A stretch of DNA of 64,000 nt. Origin: Verrucomicrobiota bacterium (lineage in GTDB: Bacteria > Verrucomicrobiota > Kiritimatiellia > SS1-B-03-39 > UBA6053). The notes beneath the pieces are model-generated. The model was not told the DNA's origin and made no database searches. It saw only the letters and a program-made list of their open reading frames with translations. The DNA lies in NCBI GenBank assembly GCA_020831625.1, contig JAFIGD010000012.1, positions 41,055 through 105,054 of the forward strand, read 5' to 3'. Below are positions 12,601-20,296 of this stretch, one piece after another. The translations under genes and the position numbers were made by a program. Numbering within the stretch: the stretch's first letter is position 1; each line of letters starts with the position of its first letter.

Positions 12601-14860
12601 CTGGCTGGTCTTGTCGCAGGGAAGCGACGGGCGGGAATGGATTCTCAGCGGCACCCCCGGTGTTAATGACCAGGGGGGGCATTCGGTGCAGTTGGTTGCT
12701 TCGGACGGTGACAGCGAAGCCACGCAGGACTTCGGGATCACCGTCTGGCCGGAAGGCACCGTGCCGGGGATGCCGGAAATTGTACTTCTGCCGCAGGGTG
12801 ATATTGAACCGACTACCGCTGACCTCAACGCCGATTTGCTGAAGGGTGAAGAACCGGTTACGGTAAAAGTTTGGTATGGCCCGAGCGATGGCGGCAGCGA
12901 TGCCGGTGCCTGGGCGGAGGAATTGGATCTGGGAGATCAGTCTGTCGGGGAGATTGCCGCAACCTTAACTGGCTTGACGGAGGAATCGACTTACTACTAC
13001 CGCTTCGTGGCGACCAACAACGTGGGCGAAGCGCAGACGGCGACCGATAGCTTTACTACCCCGATCGACCTCAGTGGCATCGAGCCGCAAATTACCCTGA
13101 TCCGTCCGACCGTGGAATGCGTCCGCATCCCCGAAGGGGTCGGACTGGTGCTCGAGACCGAAGTCACGGAAACCGGCGGCGAAAGTGGTCAGTTGACCTT
13201 GCTCTGGGAGCATACGGCGGGCGCCGGGAACGTCAGTTGGGAAACCACCGATACGCCGGAAACGGTGGCTTGGTTCAGTGCGCAGGGCGAATACACCCTC
13301 CGCCTGACCGCCGATAACGGCGTAAATAGTGAGGTGCTGGAGATTAGCGTCGAAGTGGTTGATCCGGCTCTGGTGAGCAGTGGAGACGCCGGAACGCCTA
13401 CTGAGGAACTCCTGCTGCTGGTGGACTTTAACCATCAAACTTCGATCGGAGGGTACTCGCCTCCAAGCAGCGGCGCCGCGCCCCGGAATCCGAACCCGGA
13501 CGGTAACGGTCACTATTGGAACACCATTCACCGCAACGTGATTGGGAACAATTCAACCTCAGAGAACCTGCAAACAAGTGACGGCGGCGGCTCAAGTATC
13601 AGCCTCTTCATGAGCAGCGGGATTGGAAATCCAACCACGGACGGGCAGTGGACGGGCGCGGACCCGGCCAGACCGGTTCTGCCTGCGTGGGTGCCCTCTG
13701 ATGTTCCCAATAGCCAGAATCCGCTGGATGACCGGGCCAACATCAGTAACAGCAACGGCATTTTCCGGCTCAGTGGATTGCCCGAACTGGCTCCGGGAGA
13801 AACGTTCCGCCTTGAGCTGGTCTCCGCAACCACCTTTACCGGGGCGGGCGCGAATGATCCCGGCCTCTTCAATCTGGAGGCCGCCAATTCGACCGGCGGG
13901 AACCGTGCGGGGAATGATGTGGACAGTATTGTGCCCCGCAACGGGTTGGACGGTGTCCCGTTGGTGTGGCATGAAAACAGCGGCTCGAATCCGGACCGCT
14001 TCGGGTTCGCCTTTAACAGCCGGACCGATGCGGACATGGGCGGGAATATCCCCAATCAGGGCTGGATCGTCTGGGACCATGTGCTGGCCGACAGCGGGGA
14101 GATTTCGATTCACGCCAGCGCCCAGGGCGGCGATGCGCGGGCACCGGTGAATGCCCTGGCGGTTTATATCGTCTCGGAGGACCATCAAAACATCGGACCG
14201 CTGGTGAACGCCGGAGAGGCGCAAACCGTGAATGCCGGGGAGGAAGTGACCCTGAACGGAACGGTACAGGACGACGGCCTGCCGGAGGATCCGGGCACGG
14301 TCACGACCGAATGGATCCAGCTCTCGGGTCCGGAAACGGTGACCCTGAGCGGCCCGTCCGGGTTGTCGCCAAACTTCACGCCGACCGGGGCGGGTGAGTA
14401 TTCGTTCCGTCTGATCGCCTTTGACGGGGAGGTGGCCACCGCGGATGAGGTCACGGTCACGGTGGAGGACGAGCCGTTGACGCCGTTCGAAGAATGGCTG
14501 GCGGAGAATGAGCTGGATCATCTGGATCCGGACGCGGCGACGGTGATCAAAGGCGGCCGCGAGGTGAGTTTGCGGGAGGCCTATTTGCTGGGCGACGATC
14601 CCGGCGATCCCGACGATGTGCTGCACATCAGTGAAATGACCCCTCAGCCCGACGGCGAAACCCTTCGTCTTTATTTCCCCGGGTTGGCGAACCGGGTGTA
14701 CCGGGTGGAATATACCCACGATTTAAGCGCCGGAACCTGGACCCTGGAGCCGGCCGTGTTTGAGGGCGGCGGCGAAACGCTGTCCCTTGATGTGCCCCTG
14801 CCGTCGGGCGACGACGCCCCGCAACGGTTCTACCGCATCCGGGTCGGTTTCCCCGAGTAA
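3653..14860 (+). CDS. Giant secreted subtilisin-like (S8) protein with Ig-like, BNR-like, DUF2341 and LamG-like domains
   Basis: This 3735-residue protein has a signal peptide (residues 1-24) and a propeptide-like region to about 285. A peptidase S8 domain at about 290-590 has a complete catalytic set: Asp313 (VIDTG), His361 (HGTHVAGT), oxyanion Asn453 (AAAGNS) and Ser522 (GTSMAAPHVAG). Then follow one Ig-like domain, a run of about 15 short beta-propeller-like (Ycf48/BNR-type) repeats (about 925-1490, recurring VAVG and SxDGxxWT), a chitobiase C-terminal-type domain (FYTLDGSEPTP), about seven Ig-like domains (YQWRKDG type), a DUF2341 domain near 2190, a LamG-like domain (about 2300-2530), and PKD-like domains. 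The C-terminus resembles the YRVEY..L..W module common in verrucomicrobial exoproteins. It is likely an extracellular polymer-degrading or adhesive protease. Confidence 0.88.
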   Translation: MRKPISILMFLTLALAALLFFITGDPASAPGPGESVTLPAVGQSVDADAGAPQADAAGPAEPRAEEAAVGPEAAEKPAEQSARRAEDLMPGYIQAVGRRRAELPLVTHRHADADRPLPAHAKWPTGATRSVSWSEPGPDGEMRRVTVVQPSDLPYPVRVEEMLHHDPRNLERLREMPDAVEPRHVELLAEEIADAVMVRLGEGKTEADLRAAAARIGAEPARVLSHRLSAYRIQLPEITPDGAPEAVLALADIGVETGSLRTVETDSIVRKMDLVPNDPQFQDGTLWGMNNIKGPGGWAIQNTAEDVIIGVIDTGVNYNHPDLGDNMWINPSPGSYPGISGDIHGINAITMSGDPMDDQGHGTHVAGTVAAVGNNGVGVVGVAWEAQIMGLKFLSAQGGGAIGDAITCLDYAIEMGAHLTNNSWGGGPPNQTLFELIQDARDADQLFIAAAGNSANNNDISPIYPATYPVDNVIAVSAINTVENLASFSTFGPSTVLLGAPGTQVHSTYHESPWYQSFNGTSMAAPHVAGAAALILQHHNFETYDVVKARLTESARQIPGLQGRVITEGTLDLPAALSVEEDGNMAVRLTVRGQQSSSFVFAGEDAVLSLSLTDLLPVSDATITASADPAGPQGASITFAADPAAPGVYTADYTLPTFAGGEETEMVVSLNISAPGKNTYTDNVVVDIQTRPENRFLASALELDAANPGSVTINNTFAEKEPGERERINFLRFRRSLWYTWTPESVASVEINTLGSLTNAGSDMDTVLAVYTSPVSDPGMGDLVEVVTNADISGENRLSRVTFDVLEPGTTYWIQTGDAYRAGDLQLNVIPVFEAPIVTQEPPASVTVFEGLPLRLNAFLAGADSFQWLKDGQPLSEGGRFSGTQTPNLVVDPAIASDAGSYQLRATNQNGSQTTPAAVVTVQTPTGLSSWTRQDPQPTGNDLGGIAHGAGRKVTVGSQGTLLVRSDGAAEWERVSTGTDARLNDVLFHAGQGFIAVGDGGTILVSSDGGSWTTAASGTGQALRAVATNGSKYVAVGGDYLEGIVLESADGQTWTDRTPAGLESVLYSVVWAGTRFVAVGGHWRTDTGIVMDSGDGISWTEHSLNDVPTLHGVSHDGGTLVAVGGDWLEPVILLNTGATSWDEAMVPSEETLYGVGQAGTLWLAFGERGTLLSSADGLNWTSLDSGTDFALRGAVWDGTDFTLVGDGGVILESGDGAVWTLQNPGTRVSLEDIDGGGLGLMTVGEKGAARFSADGLNWQDASFTPGQRFLGVATNGSVFVKVGQGGDILSSSNNGDSWTSRFSKENRALEAVTRGNVFVAVGSGGTIVSSSNGTSWTERTSPTSLRLRAVAYNGSEWRAVGQDGVILGSGNGSSWQMVHSGLGTTLRGITHNGDDWIAVGDGGAIWLSVDGNDWNQISPPANRTLHAVTSGGGTTFAVGSGGTLLTSADGLVWEKRNTRVSANLLGAAYNDGLLVAVGGMGTVLTSVALDTVATPEISPDSVGNEASVVVTLTTATEGADIFYTLDGSEPTPSSTPYINPFTLTNPTPVKARAFKEGMEASGLAERTYFLQGAPFILEPAKDLALAVGGSGNLMPVISGDEPMTFRWETSADPAGPWTAVPGGDSGILSFTNAQSGDAGHYRLLVENAVDELVSDPVRVWVWEVPAITTQPQDVTVGSGSPVTLTVEASGGGPLSYQWRKDGEPISGATGASYTLSSASLTASGVYSVEVSSPVGSVVSDNATLTVGIPPRFLTQPQPLTRAAGDSAALSVSLSGSEPMTVEWQFQAGGSGDFISLGVTTPTLTLNDASGADSGNYRVVASNAYGSRTSEEAVLTVLEVPTITAQPSDTSIILSQSGGFSVGVSGAEPFSYQWLKNGNVVPGGTGSTLAFASVQAEDGAGYSVLVSNEVGAVQSASATLTVLFPAVITGQPTEQDVEIGQNGTFTVTAAGTDLTYQWQENLEGSWTDLTGEESPQLVLSAVTKEDDDGRQFRVIVDNAYGDPAISSVAALNVLEAPSIVADPQSQSIVLGQSVTFEVEVDGDEPLSYRWRRNGSNISGATSSTYTINSVTANRDGDVYTVRVTNPVGEVISAGAALTILYPPTILNQPNSQVAAVGDTVTFSVLADGDPTLLYQWRKDGADIDGANGASLTLEDVDTGDAADYSVEVTNDYGNATSSNATLTVRESLDFVHAVRITFDGYTDSEVLTNFPVPVKLNNGILGFDYDGFVSEEGGDLRFWTSDLQPLVYEIEQWDTDGDSYVWVRLPELAQGTFIYASWGDAEANPVPNSPEYTWTGDFLAAWHLHTDPENTPDSANLVSDNSGSLDTTQTSVNPALVPGVIGPGFEIRNNSTHRVLISNDSHLAERDQATFSFWYRRDITGGPNGEIFAHARSGINRRIGYYWGGSDYDDGIAFYPRVASGTVNSPDLYSGTLSVGQWYHVAVTQDRSGNNADFRLYIDGVEVDTALNRSLNSSDRWILEPNRLIGGSFPDSTPNATLDEMRMASTVRSPAWIRAEYLSMNDPHSFGTYEPATVIPNTPIITMVTPAADTVRIPGDVGMLLEAEVTEPVEESGALAYTWTALTGPGPVAFSDPNGLSTAAAFSGLGEYILRLDVTNTEDSSLNAEKLLTVIVTDEEFSGGGGSSEWSGAALGLEGGGFSFEGGEMVLEAQNENGSLGSDGINGDLDIAYFVSVPVTGDGVLTARLTQNGATSGISNIWSSMVGLMILDDPEETNTAKFASTLAQQRSTGINDFQTFTRSSPSQSGGLRQLRTYETGTGPVRLRIQRTGNTIQSFVENTGGTWQELYTATMTGLSEEVHVGFYLTSWAQDHTATFDQIELDFAGEAADNIGPWVFAGADAFGVRDEAITLYGEMEDDGLPDPPGEVTLAWAQLSGPETVSLSDPSALQPAFTASVNGEYRFRLAANDGEVTTFADVTIDVQGSNPVAFTSEPVVNAVVGEAYSYTATFTGGDEATLNFNAPGLPDWLVLSQGSDGREWILSGTPGVNDQGGHSVQLVASDGDSEATQDFGITVWPEGTVPGMPEIVLLPQGDIEPTTADLNADLLKGEEPVTVKVWYGPSDGGSDAGAWAEELDLGDQSVGEIAATLTGLTEESTYYYRFVATNNVGEAQTATDSFTTPIDLSGIEPQITLIRPTVECVRIPEGVGLVLETEVTETGGESGQLTLLWEHTAGAGNVSWETTDTPETVAWFSAQGEYTLRLTADNGVNSEVLEISVEVVDPALVSSGDAGTPTEELLLLVDFNHQTSIGGYSPPSSGAAPRNPNPDGNGHYWNTIHRNVIGNNSTSENLQTSDGGGSSISLFMSSGIGNPTTDGQWTGADPARPVLPAWVPSDVPNSQNPLDDRANISNSNGIFRLSGLPELAPGETFRLELVSATTFTGAGANDPGLFNLEAANSTGGNRAGNDVDSIVPRNGLDGVPLVWHENSGSNPDRFGFAFNSRTDADMGGNIPNQGWIVWDHVLADSGEISIHASAQGGDARAPVNALAVYIVSEDHQNIGPLVNAGEAQTVNAGEEVTLNGTVQDDGLPEDPGTVTTEWIQLSGPETVTLSGPSGLSPNFTPTGAGEYSFRLIAFDGEVATADEVTVTVEDEPLTPFEEWLAENELDHLDPDAATVIKGGREVSLREAYLLGDDPGDPDDVLHISEMTPQPDGETLRLYFPGLANRVYRVEYTHDLSAGTWTLEPAVFEGGGETLSLDVPLPSGDDAPQRFYRIRVGFPE

Positions 14861-16053
14861 GCGTCGGGTCGGTCAACGGACTGGACTTCCCGCCGATAAT
14901 CCCGGGGTTGCCGTCCGCTCCAGTTGCGGAAAGCCCCGGAGAAAGCGCCTTGATTGGTGAAGCCGGATTCGGCGGCCACTTGCTGGATGCTGCGTTCGGG
15001 GTGCGCCCGGAGGATTTGCGCGGCGCGCTCCATGCGGAGATTCAGCAGGAAGGTGCGGGCGCTCTCGTTGAGTTCCTCGCGGAAGAGGCGGTTGAGGCTG
15101 CGTGAGGACATGTTCAGGCAGGCGGCGAATTCTTCGACACTGGGGGGGAATCCCGACTGGATCCGCTGCCAGGCCCAGCGAATGCCCAGAGCCAGCACCG
15201 GGTGACCGCAGGCGGGTCCGGCGGTCGAGGCTTTGGCGATGACGCCCTCGGGGGGAAAGAAACGGCACAGATCCGTGACCGGTCCTCGTTGGGTTTCGGG
15301 CTGTATGAACCATTCCATGGCGGCCCGGCCCTTGGCGGCATTTGCGGTCTGTACGCAGGAAATGGACCGCCGCGCGCCGGGGAGCCAGCGGTAAGCGACA
15401 GGCAGATCGCCCGCGAGGAGGCCGGTGGTGTGCACCCGTTCCGGGAAGTAGCGGTACAGGCAATGCTCCACATGCTGGGCGATGGGATGGTCGATTGCGA
15501 AAATGCCGGCGTCGGGCTGAAGGGATTCCAGATACGGCGCCAGACATTCCGCCATCGCGTCCATGTATGCCTGCGGGTTCCAGCGGTTGTCCGGCGCCCA
15601 GTCCTTGAGGGCGGGAAGGCCGATCGATCGATAAACAATCTTTTGATTGCGCACGGTTTCGGAAAATCCCTGTATACGTTCAGTGGAAAAGTGCTGGCCA
15701 TGAATTCCGATGGTCAAATATTCACTGTATCCGTTCCGCAGCAGGTGCTTCGCGGCAATTCGGCCCACTTCCACGTCATCATTCAGCAGGTTTCCACATT
15801 CCGGAAGCGGACCCCGGGCGTTGCTGAGATTGATGACCGGAAAGGCCTCGGGAAATTCAAACCCTTTCCAAACCCAGCAGATCATCCCCAAACAGGAGCG
15901 GGCGTCCAGATGGCGGTGGAGCCGGTTCAGCTCCTCGATGGCATGGGGCCATTCTCCCCGGTCCGCCGCCCCGCACAGTCCGCGCCAAATCTCCACATGG
16001 CTCACCATCTGTCGATCCACAACCGCCACAAGATAAGGGATATTTTGGTTCAT
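14830..16053 (-). CDS. XylR-like transcriptional regulator (LacI-type sensor domain + AraC HTH)
   Basis: A periplasmic-binding-protein-like sensor domain fills the first two thirds (PYLVAVVDRQ at the start). It is followed by an AraC/XylS-type double helix-turn-helix at the C-terminus (SRSLNRLFREELN, SIQQVAAESGFTNQGAFSGAFR). This architecture is characteristic of sugar-responsive XylR-type regulators that are abundant in Verrucomicrobiota and Lentisphaerota. I chose the ATG at 16053, giving 407 residues. The frame stays open to 16245, but the extra residues are low-complexity and AT-rich and have no homologous look. The gene is convergent with the subtilase and overlaps its last 31 bases. It is divergent from the first PEP-CTERM gene, which may be a target. 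Confidence 0.85.
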   Translation of the reverse strand: MNQNIPYLVAVVDRQMVSHVEIWRGLCGAADRGEWPHAIEELNRLHRHLDARSCLGMICWVWKGFEFPEAFPVINLSNARGPLPECGNLLNDDVEVGRIAAKHLLRNGYSEYLTIGIHGQHFSTERIQGFSETVRNQKIVYRSIGLPALKDWAPDNRWNPQAYMDAMAECLAPYLESLQPDAGIFAIDHPIAQHVEHCLYRYFPERVHTTGLLAGDLPVAYRWLPGARRSISCVQTANAAKGRAAMEWFIQPETQRGPVTDLCRFFPPEGVIAKASTAGPACGHPVLALGIRWAWQRIQSGFPPSVEEFAACLNMSSRSLNRLFREELNESARTFLLNLRMERAAQILRAHPERSIQQVAAESGFTNQGAFSGAFRNWSGRQPRDYRREVQSVDRPDAYSGKPTRMR

Positions 16054-16316
16054 TGGGTGAATTAAGCAAATCATGTGGCGGAAAAACAGAAAAAAGAGAT
16101 GGAGGGGTGTGAACGGCCGCGGTTTTTTTAGCGAACAGCGGATGAAATGGGCGGTTTTCAGGCTGAAAGTGAAGGTTTCACCATTAAAATATAATAAAAT
16201 GCATATTTTGTCTGAAAATATGAAATAAATTGCTGTTAATAGCATATACGGGAATGGGGGAATAGAGTATATTTATCATAGCAGCAATCTTGTCTCCATC
16301 TGGAAAAGGAAGAATC
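16054..16316. promoter_or_regulatory. AT-rich divergent promoter region
   Basis: This is the 263-bp intergenic region between the XylR-like regulator and the first PEP-CTERM gene. It is much richer in A+T than its surroundings from about 16180 to 16290. It contains AAAATGCATATTTT near 16196 and GCATATAC at 16242-16249. The octamer recurs at 17313-17320 before the second PEP-CTERM gene. No convincing -35/-10 pair could be fixed by eye. Confidence 0.4.
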
Positions 16317-17078
16317 ATGAACACACTCAGCAAAGTCTTATTCGCCATCGGTCTCGGTTTCACCCTGACCGCTCAGTCCGCTCCGATTATCATCAACAAC
16401 GCAAACGGGGATGACAACACCTTTAATCTTGAGTTCTCCACCGAAGGCACCGTTTATCGGGCGGATTTTGAGGATTTGCCGCGATCAGACGCTTATAGAT
16501 CAAACGTAAATTTTTCGCAAAACGCTTATCGAGCGAGTCGAACCGGGTTCAGAGATTTTCAAGATAATACAAACACACGCACAGATAGAACAGGATTTTT
16601 CTACCTCGTGAATGACCTTATCACTGAAGATTATGACGCTCCCGGCAGTAACATAGCTTTGGGCTTTTTAAATCAAACAGAATGGTTTGGACTGCATGTG
16701 ACAAACACGTCCGGTTCAACCATCGCCGGCTTTGAGTTGGATTTCACCGCTGTTCTGAGAGATCAAAACGCAGCTCAAGTCTACAGTTTTGAATATTCGA
16801 TTGATGGTGGAACGTTCACGCAATTTTCCGACCTCAATTTTGGTGGCACAAATACAACTGAAAATAATCCACTGACTCTCTCTGCGACTCTTCCCAATTC
16901 GAGCTTAGCGGATGGTGAATCCCTTTTCATTCGTTGGAATAATAATCGAACATCATCTAATGATGGTGTAGCTGGTTTTGACGAAATCAACCTCACCGTC
17001 ATCCCCGAACCCGGGACGCTGGCGATGATCGGGATTGCGGCATTGGCGGGGCTGATCGGTTTCCGCCGCCGCCGGTAG
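16317..17078 (+). CDS. PEP-CTERM sorting-signal protein
   Basis: The protein is 253 residues with an N-terminal signal peptide (KVLFAIGLGFTLTAQSAP) and a C-terminal PEP-CTERM tripartite signal: VIPEPGT, a hydrophobic helix (LAMIGIAALAGLIG), then FRRRR. Such proteins are exported, recognised by an exosortase, and anchored or released at the cell surface, often with exopolysaccharide. The middle is beta-rich, asparagine- and threonine-rich and not recognised. The frame extends upstream to a TTG at 16290, but the ATG at 16317 has a good ribosome site (GGAAG, 4 bases upstream) and begins a proper signal peptide. No exosortase gene is visible in the window. Confidence 0.88.
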   Translation: MNTLSKVLFAIGLGFTLTAQSAPIIINNANGDDNTFNLEFSTEGTVYRADFEDLPRSDAYRSNVNFSQNAYRASRTGFRDFQDNTNTRTDRTGFFYLVNDLITEDYDAPGSNIALGFLNQTEWFGLHVTNTSGSTIAGFELDFTAVLRDQNAAQVYSFEYSIDGGTFTQFSDLNFGGTNTTENNPLTLSATLPNSSLADGESLFIRWNNNRTSSNDGVAGFDEINLTVIPEPGTLAMIGIAALAGLIGFRRRR

Positions 17079-17136
17079 GACGATGTGACGGGAAAAATGA
17101 AGGGGGCGGCGGTTTGATTGGCCGTCGCGTCCCGGG

Positions 17137-17180
17137 TTGAGGCGGGGAACCCTTTGGGCTCCCCGCCTCAAGTCGTTTCT
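17137..17180 (+). terminator. Strong stem-loop after the first PEP-CTERM gene
   Basis: A perfect 12-bp inverted repeat (TTGAGGCGGGGA at 17137-17148, TCCCCGCCTCAA at 17160-17171) is followed by a pyrimidine-rich tract with a short T run. It lies 59 bases after the stop codon and fits a rho-independent terminator with a weak U tract. Confidence 0.65.
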
Positions 17181-17374
17181 GACTTCTTCCGGCAAGAGCC
17201 ATTTGATGAATCGATTGTAGGCGTGTTATTTTGCATGGAATGTTAATATTTAATCAAAAATCATTCTTAAAGCGGTTTATGGCGAAAAAACCGGAAAATG
17301 ACGCCGAAAAATGCATATACTTAAACCGGCGCGGGGTGTAGTGTTTTAAAATGATCTTTAATGAGGTGAAAAAT

Positions 17375-18367
17375 ATGAAAATCTTGATTAAATCCACACT
17401 GTTTTCTGCAATGACGCTCCCGATGTTGGTGTTTGGTCAATTATTTTGGAATCCGAACGTCGATGAGTACGACACGGTTGGCGGTAACGGCAATTGGAAT
17501 GATGCGGGGGTTTGGTGGGACGGCACGTCGAATGTGACCGCCGGTACCGATCCCGGGCAGGAGGTGATTTATGAAGGAAGCGGCAGTGTGGGGGGCAGCA
17601 CATTCCAGCCGCAACGTCTCGAATTTCAAAATCTTACCGGTGATTATAATATCAATCATGGTCTGGAATTGAGGTTGTCCGGGTCACATGCTGTCCATGT
17701 GAAGGACGGAAATTTTGATGTTTATATTCAAAGCTTGGGGATGCAGGCGGGTACGGGCGCGAATCGTTCTGTCCGGAATGACGGCACGGGAACCGTCACG
17801 GTGAATTCAACCTTGAGGCGTTTTGGGGGCGGCACCACAAATTTGACGTTTCTGGGTGACGGTGACTTTCAGATAAACGGTGCCGGCGCGATGGGCGGTG
17901 AATTAATCAAAAATGACAGCGGCCATTTGACTGTAAACGGAAACATGAACAGTTTTTCAAACGGGATTGTGTTGAACGGAGGCAGCCTTTGGATGGATAA
18001 TTCTGCGACATCGTTTCTTTGGAACAGCGGGGAAATTCATGCGGATCTTGACGAAAGCGGATTTAGTTCCAACACGATTGACCTGTCCGGGGATTTCACC
18101 CGGGGCGCCGGAAGTGATTTCACTTTTGATTTCAGGGGCTTCAACGCAACACAGGAAGCAACCTATCTCCTGATGAATTTTGCGGACACAACATTTGCCA
18201 ACTCGGATTTTTCCGCTGCAAACATCACCTATGATTCGGGGCTGTCCGGTCAGTTTAATGTGACCGGGACGAGTTTGGAGTTTTCGGTGATTCCTGAACC
18301 CGGCACGCTGGCGCTGATCGGCTTTGCGGGGCTGCTGGGGTGGATGCGGCTGCGCCGCCGTCGGTAA
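17375..18367 (+). CDS. PEP-CTERM protein with autotransporter-like repeat region
   Basis: The protein is 330 residues. It has a signal peptide (TLFSAMTLPMLVFG), then a glycine- and asparagine-rich beta-solenoid-like region (WNDAGVWWDGTS, GNGNWNDAG, SGHLTVNGNMNS) resembling autotransporter-associated beta-strand repeats. The C-terminus is a PEP-CTERM signal (VIPEPGT, hydrophobic helix, RLRRRR). The ATG at 17375 is chosen over the in-frame ATG at 17351 because GAGGTG lies correctly before it and it begins the signal peptide. It is probably a surface-sorted extracellular protein and shares the sorting system with the gene before it. Confidence 0.85.
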   Translation: MKILIKSTLFSAMTLPMLVFGQLFWNPNVDEYDTVGGNGNWNDAGVWWDGTSNVTAGTDPGQEVIYEGSGSVGGSTFQPQRLEFQNLTGDYNINHGLELRLSGSHAVHVKDGNFDVYIQSLGMQAGTGANRSVRNDGTGTVTVNSTLRRFGGGTTNLTFLGDGDFQINGAGAMGGELIKNDSGHLTVNGNMNSFSNGIVLNGGSLWMDNSATSFLWNSGEIHADLDESGFSSNTIDLSGDFTRGAGSDFTFDFRGFNATQEATYLLMNFADTTFANSDFSAANITYDSGLSGQFNVTGTSLEFSVIPEPGTLALIGFAGLLGWMRLRRRR

Positions 18368-18480
18368 GTCGCGGCGTGGGATGACGGAAAATCCTTCCTG
18401 AAAAGAATTGCGGAACGGGCCAGGCTTGGGCAAGGTCCGGGTATGACATTCAGGCGATTCTTGAAAGGGAGGCGAACACG

Positions 18481-19395
18481 ATGACGGATCCGGAACCGGT
18501 TTCGGGGGCCAGGGCGTACTGGCGTTTATTGCGGCCGTATCAGTGGTCGAAAAACCTGTTGATCTTCCTTCCGCCGCTTTTGGCGCATGAGGTGACTGGC
18601 GCGGAGAAGCTTCCACACCTCGTTTGGGCGTTCATTTGTTTCTCGCTGGCGGCCTCGGCGGTGTATGTGCTGAATGATTTTGTGGATGTGGAGGCGGACC
18701 GGCGGCATCCCCGGAAGCGGTTCCGGCCTTTGGCGTCGGGCGCGGTTCCAAGGGGGTATGCGGTACCGCTTTCCCTTGCGCTGGCGGGCGCGACCCTGGC
18801 GGCCGGGGCGTTTTTATTGCCGTATCCGTTTCTTTGGGTGCTGGCGGGGTATCTGGCGGCGAATGTGGCGTACACGTTTTGGTGCAAGCACCAGCCGGTG
18901 CTGGATGTGGTGGTGCTGACACAGATGTATGTGATTCGGATCGTCGCGGGCGGCGTGGCGGCGGGGGTGGAGGTGACGGACTGGCTGCTGGGTTTCAGTC
19001 TGTTCCAGTTTTTGTCGCTCGCCTTCGCCAAACGCTATGCGGAGTTGCTGGAGGCGCGGGCGTCGGGCGGCGCGGAAGGGGATTTGATCCGGGGCTATCG
19101 CCTGGGCGATTTGGCGGTGGTGCGGATTCTGGGGGTGAGTTCGGGGATGCTGGCGGCGCTGGTGATGGCGCTGTACATCCGGAGTCCGGATGTGCTGCGG
19201 CTGTATACCGAGCCCAAACTGCTGTGGCTGGTGTGCTCGGCCCTCATTTTTTGGACGGGGCGCCTGTGGCTGCTGGCCGACCGGGGTGAAATGTCAGATG
19301 ATCCGGTGGCGTTCGCGCTGCGGGACCGCGCGAGTTACTGGACGGGCCTGTTTCTGGCGGCGGTGGTGTTGGCCGCGAAACAACTGTCGTTATGA
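18481..19395 (+). CDS. UbiA-family prenyltransferase (decaprenyl-phosphate phosphoribosyltransferase-like)
   Basis: This 304-residue polytopic membrane protein has the UbiA substrate-binding aspartate motif NDFVDVEADRRHP (about residues 66-78), followed by KRFRPLASGAVP. The N-terminus (LLRPYQWSKNLLIF) and the first motif match the UbiA branch that transfers phosphoribose to polyprenyl phosphate, rather than the ubiquinone branch. Eight to nine hydrophobic helices are visible. A GGGAGG ribosome site precedes the ATG. The product would be a lipid-linked sugar donor for cell-envelope glycans, but the substrate cannot be fixed from sequence alone. Confidence 0.82.
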   Translation: MTDPEPVSGARAYWRLLRPYQWSKNLLIFLPPLLAHEVTGAEKLPHLVWAFICFSLAASAVYVLNDFVDVEADRRHPRKRFRPLASGAVPRGYAVPLSLALAGATLAAGAFLLPYPFLWVLAGYLAANVAYTFWCKHQPVLDVVVLTQMYVIRIVAGGVAAGVEVTDWLLGFSLFQFLSLAFAKRYAELLEARASGGAEGDLIRGYRLGDLAVVRILGVSSGMLAALVMALYIRSPDVLRLYTEPKLLWLVCSALIFWTGRLWLLADRGEMSDDPVAFALRDRASYWTGLFLAAVVLAAKQLSL

Positions 19396-19398
19396 GTG

Positions 19399-20187
19399 TC
19401 AATCCCCCACGGCGATGCGTTGCAGATCAAAGGGACGCATGTTGGCCTGGCGGAAGCGTTCCTGCGCCCAGGCGATGTCGTATTCGACGCGGCGATGGAC
19501 AATCGAGCGGTCGGCCGGATTATAGAGGCAGTAGGCGGCGCGGGGATCGGAATCGCGGGGCTGACCGACGCTGCCGACGTTAATGCTGTATTGTTTGTCG
19601 GCATGCATGAGGTAGGGCGTTTCGTCGGGGTGGATGCCGTGTACCTCTTTTCCGTTTTTTTCCCAAATCACCGGCACGTGGGTGTGGCCGTGGAAGCAGA
19701 GATCCGCGGGCTGGTTCCGGAAACAGTATTCCGCGTCTTCGAAATCCTGAATGTAGTGGAAGGTTGCGGGCTGGTAGTAAGTGGAGTGCACAATGCAAAA
19801 GTCATCAATTTCACCGTCCAGCGGGCGGGCGCTGACCCAGTTGATGTCGTCTTTGCTGAGTTCTTTCAGGGCCAGCCGCAGGGAGGGTGTCAGTTCGGTG
19901 CCGACATCATTGAGGGTGCGCCAGGCGAGCATAAGCATCATGAGCTCGTGATTGCCGAGCACGGTTTCCTTGCAGATTTCTCGGATGCGTTGCACACAGG
20001 CCCCGGGAGACGGCCCGTACCCGACCACATCACCCAGGCAAAACACCCGGGCGACCGGGAAATCCTCCATGTCCTCGAGCACAGCCTCCAACGCATCCAG
20101 ATTTCCGTGGATGTCGCTCAGAAACGCGGTGAGTCCTTCGGAGGAATCAGACGGGGGGGCCTCGGAGGAGGGGGCTCCTGTATGCAT
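19399..20187 (-). CDS. Calcineurin-like metallophosphoesterase
   Basis: The protein is 262 residues. The metal-binding motifs are in order: DIHGN (Asp25, His27), GDVVGYG (Asp53), GNHE (Asn79, His80), and a later GHTHVP-type motif. This is the small bacterial phosphodiesterase group around YfcE and relatives. The first 18 residues are serine- and proline-rich and may be dispensable. The gene converges with the UbiA gene, with 3 bases between stops. The substrate is unknown. Confidence 0.85.
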   Translation of the reverse strand: MHTGAPSSEAPPSDSSEGLTAFLSDIHGNLDALEAVLEDMEDFPVARVFCLGDVVGYGPSPGACVQRIREICKETVLGNHELMMLMLAWRTLNDVGTELTPSLRLALKELSKDDINWVSARPLDGEIDDFCIVHSTYYQPATFHYIQDFEDAEYCFRNQPADLCFHGHTHVPVIWEKNGKEVHGIHPDETPYLMHADKQYSINVGSVGQPRDSDPRAAYCLYNPADRSIVHRRVEYDIAWAQERFRQANMRPFDLQRIAVGD

Positions 20188-20296
20188 GATCAGGAATTAG
20201 CACTTTGTGGGTTTATTGTAAAGGTGAGAAAAAGCTGGAAAACGGTCAGAGGATTCGTCATAACAAATTAAAGATTTTTCGAAAACAGGAAACACT

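Noticed and set aside
14830..16245. 471-residue version of the XylR-like regulator
   Set aside because: The first 64 residues are low-complexity and read from the AT-rich divergent promoter; the ATG at 16053 starts the conserved sensor domain.
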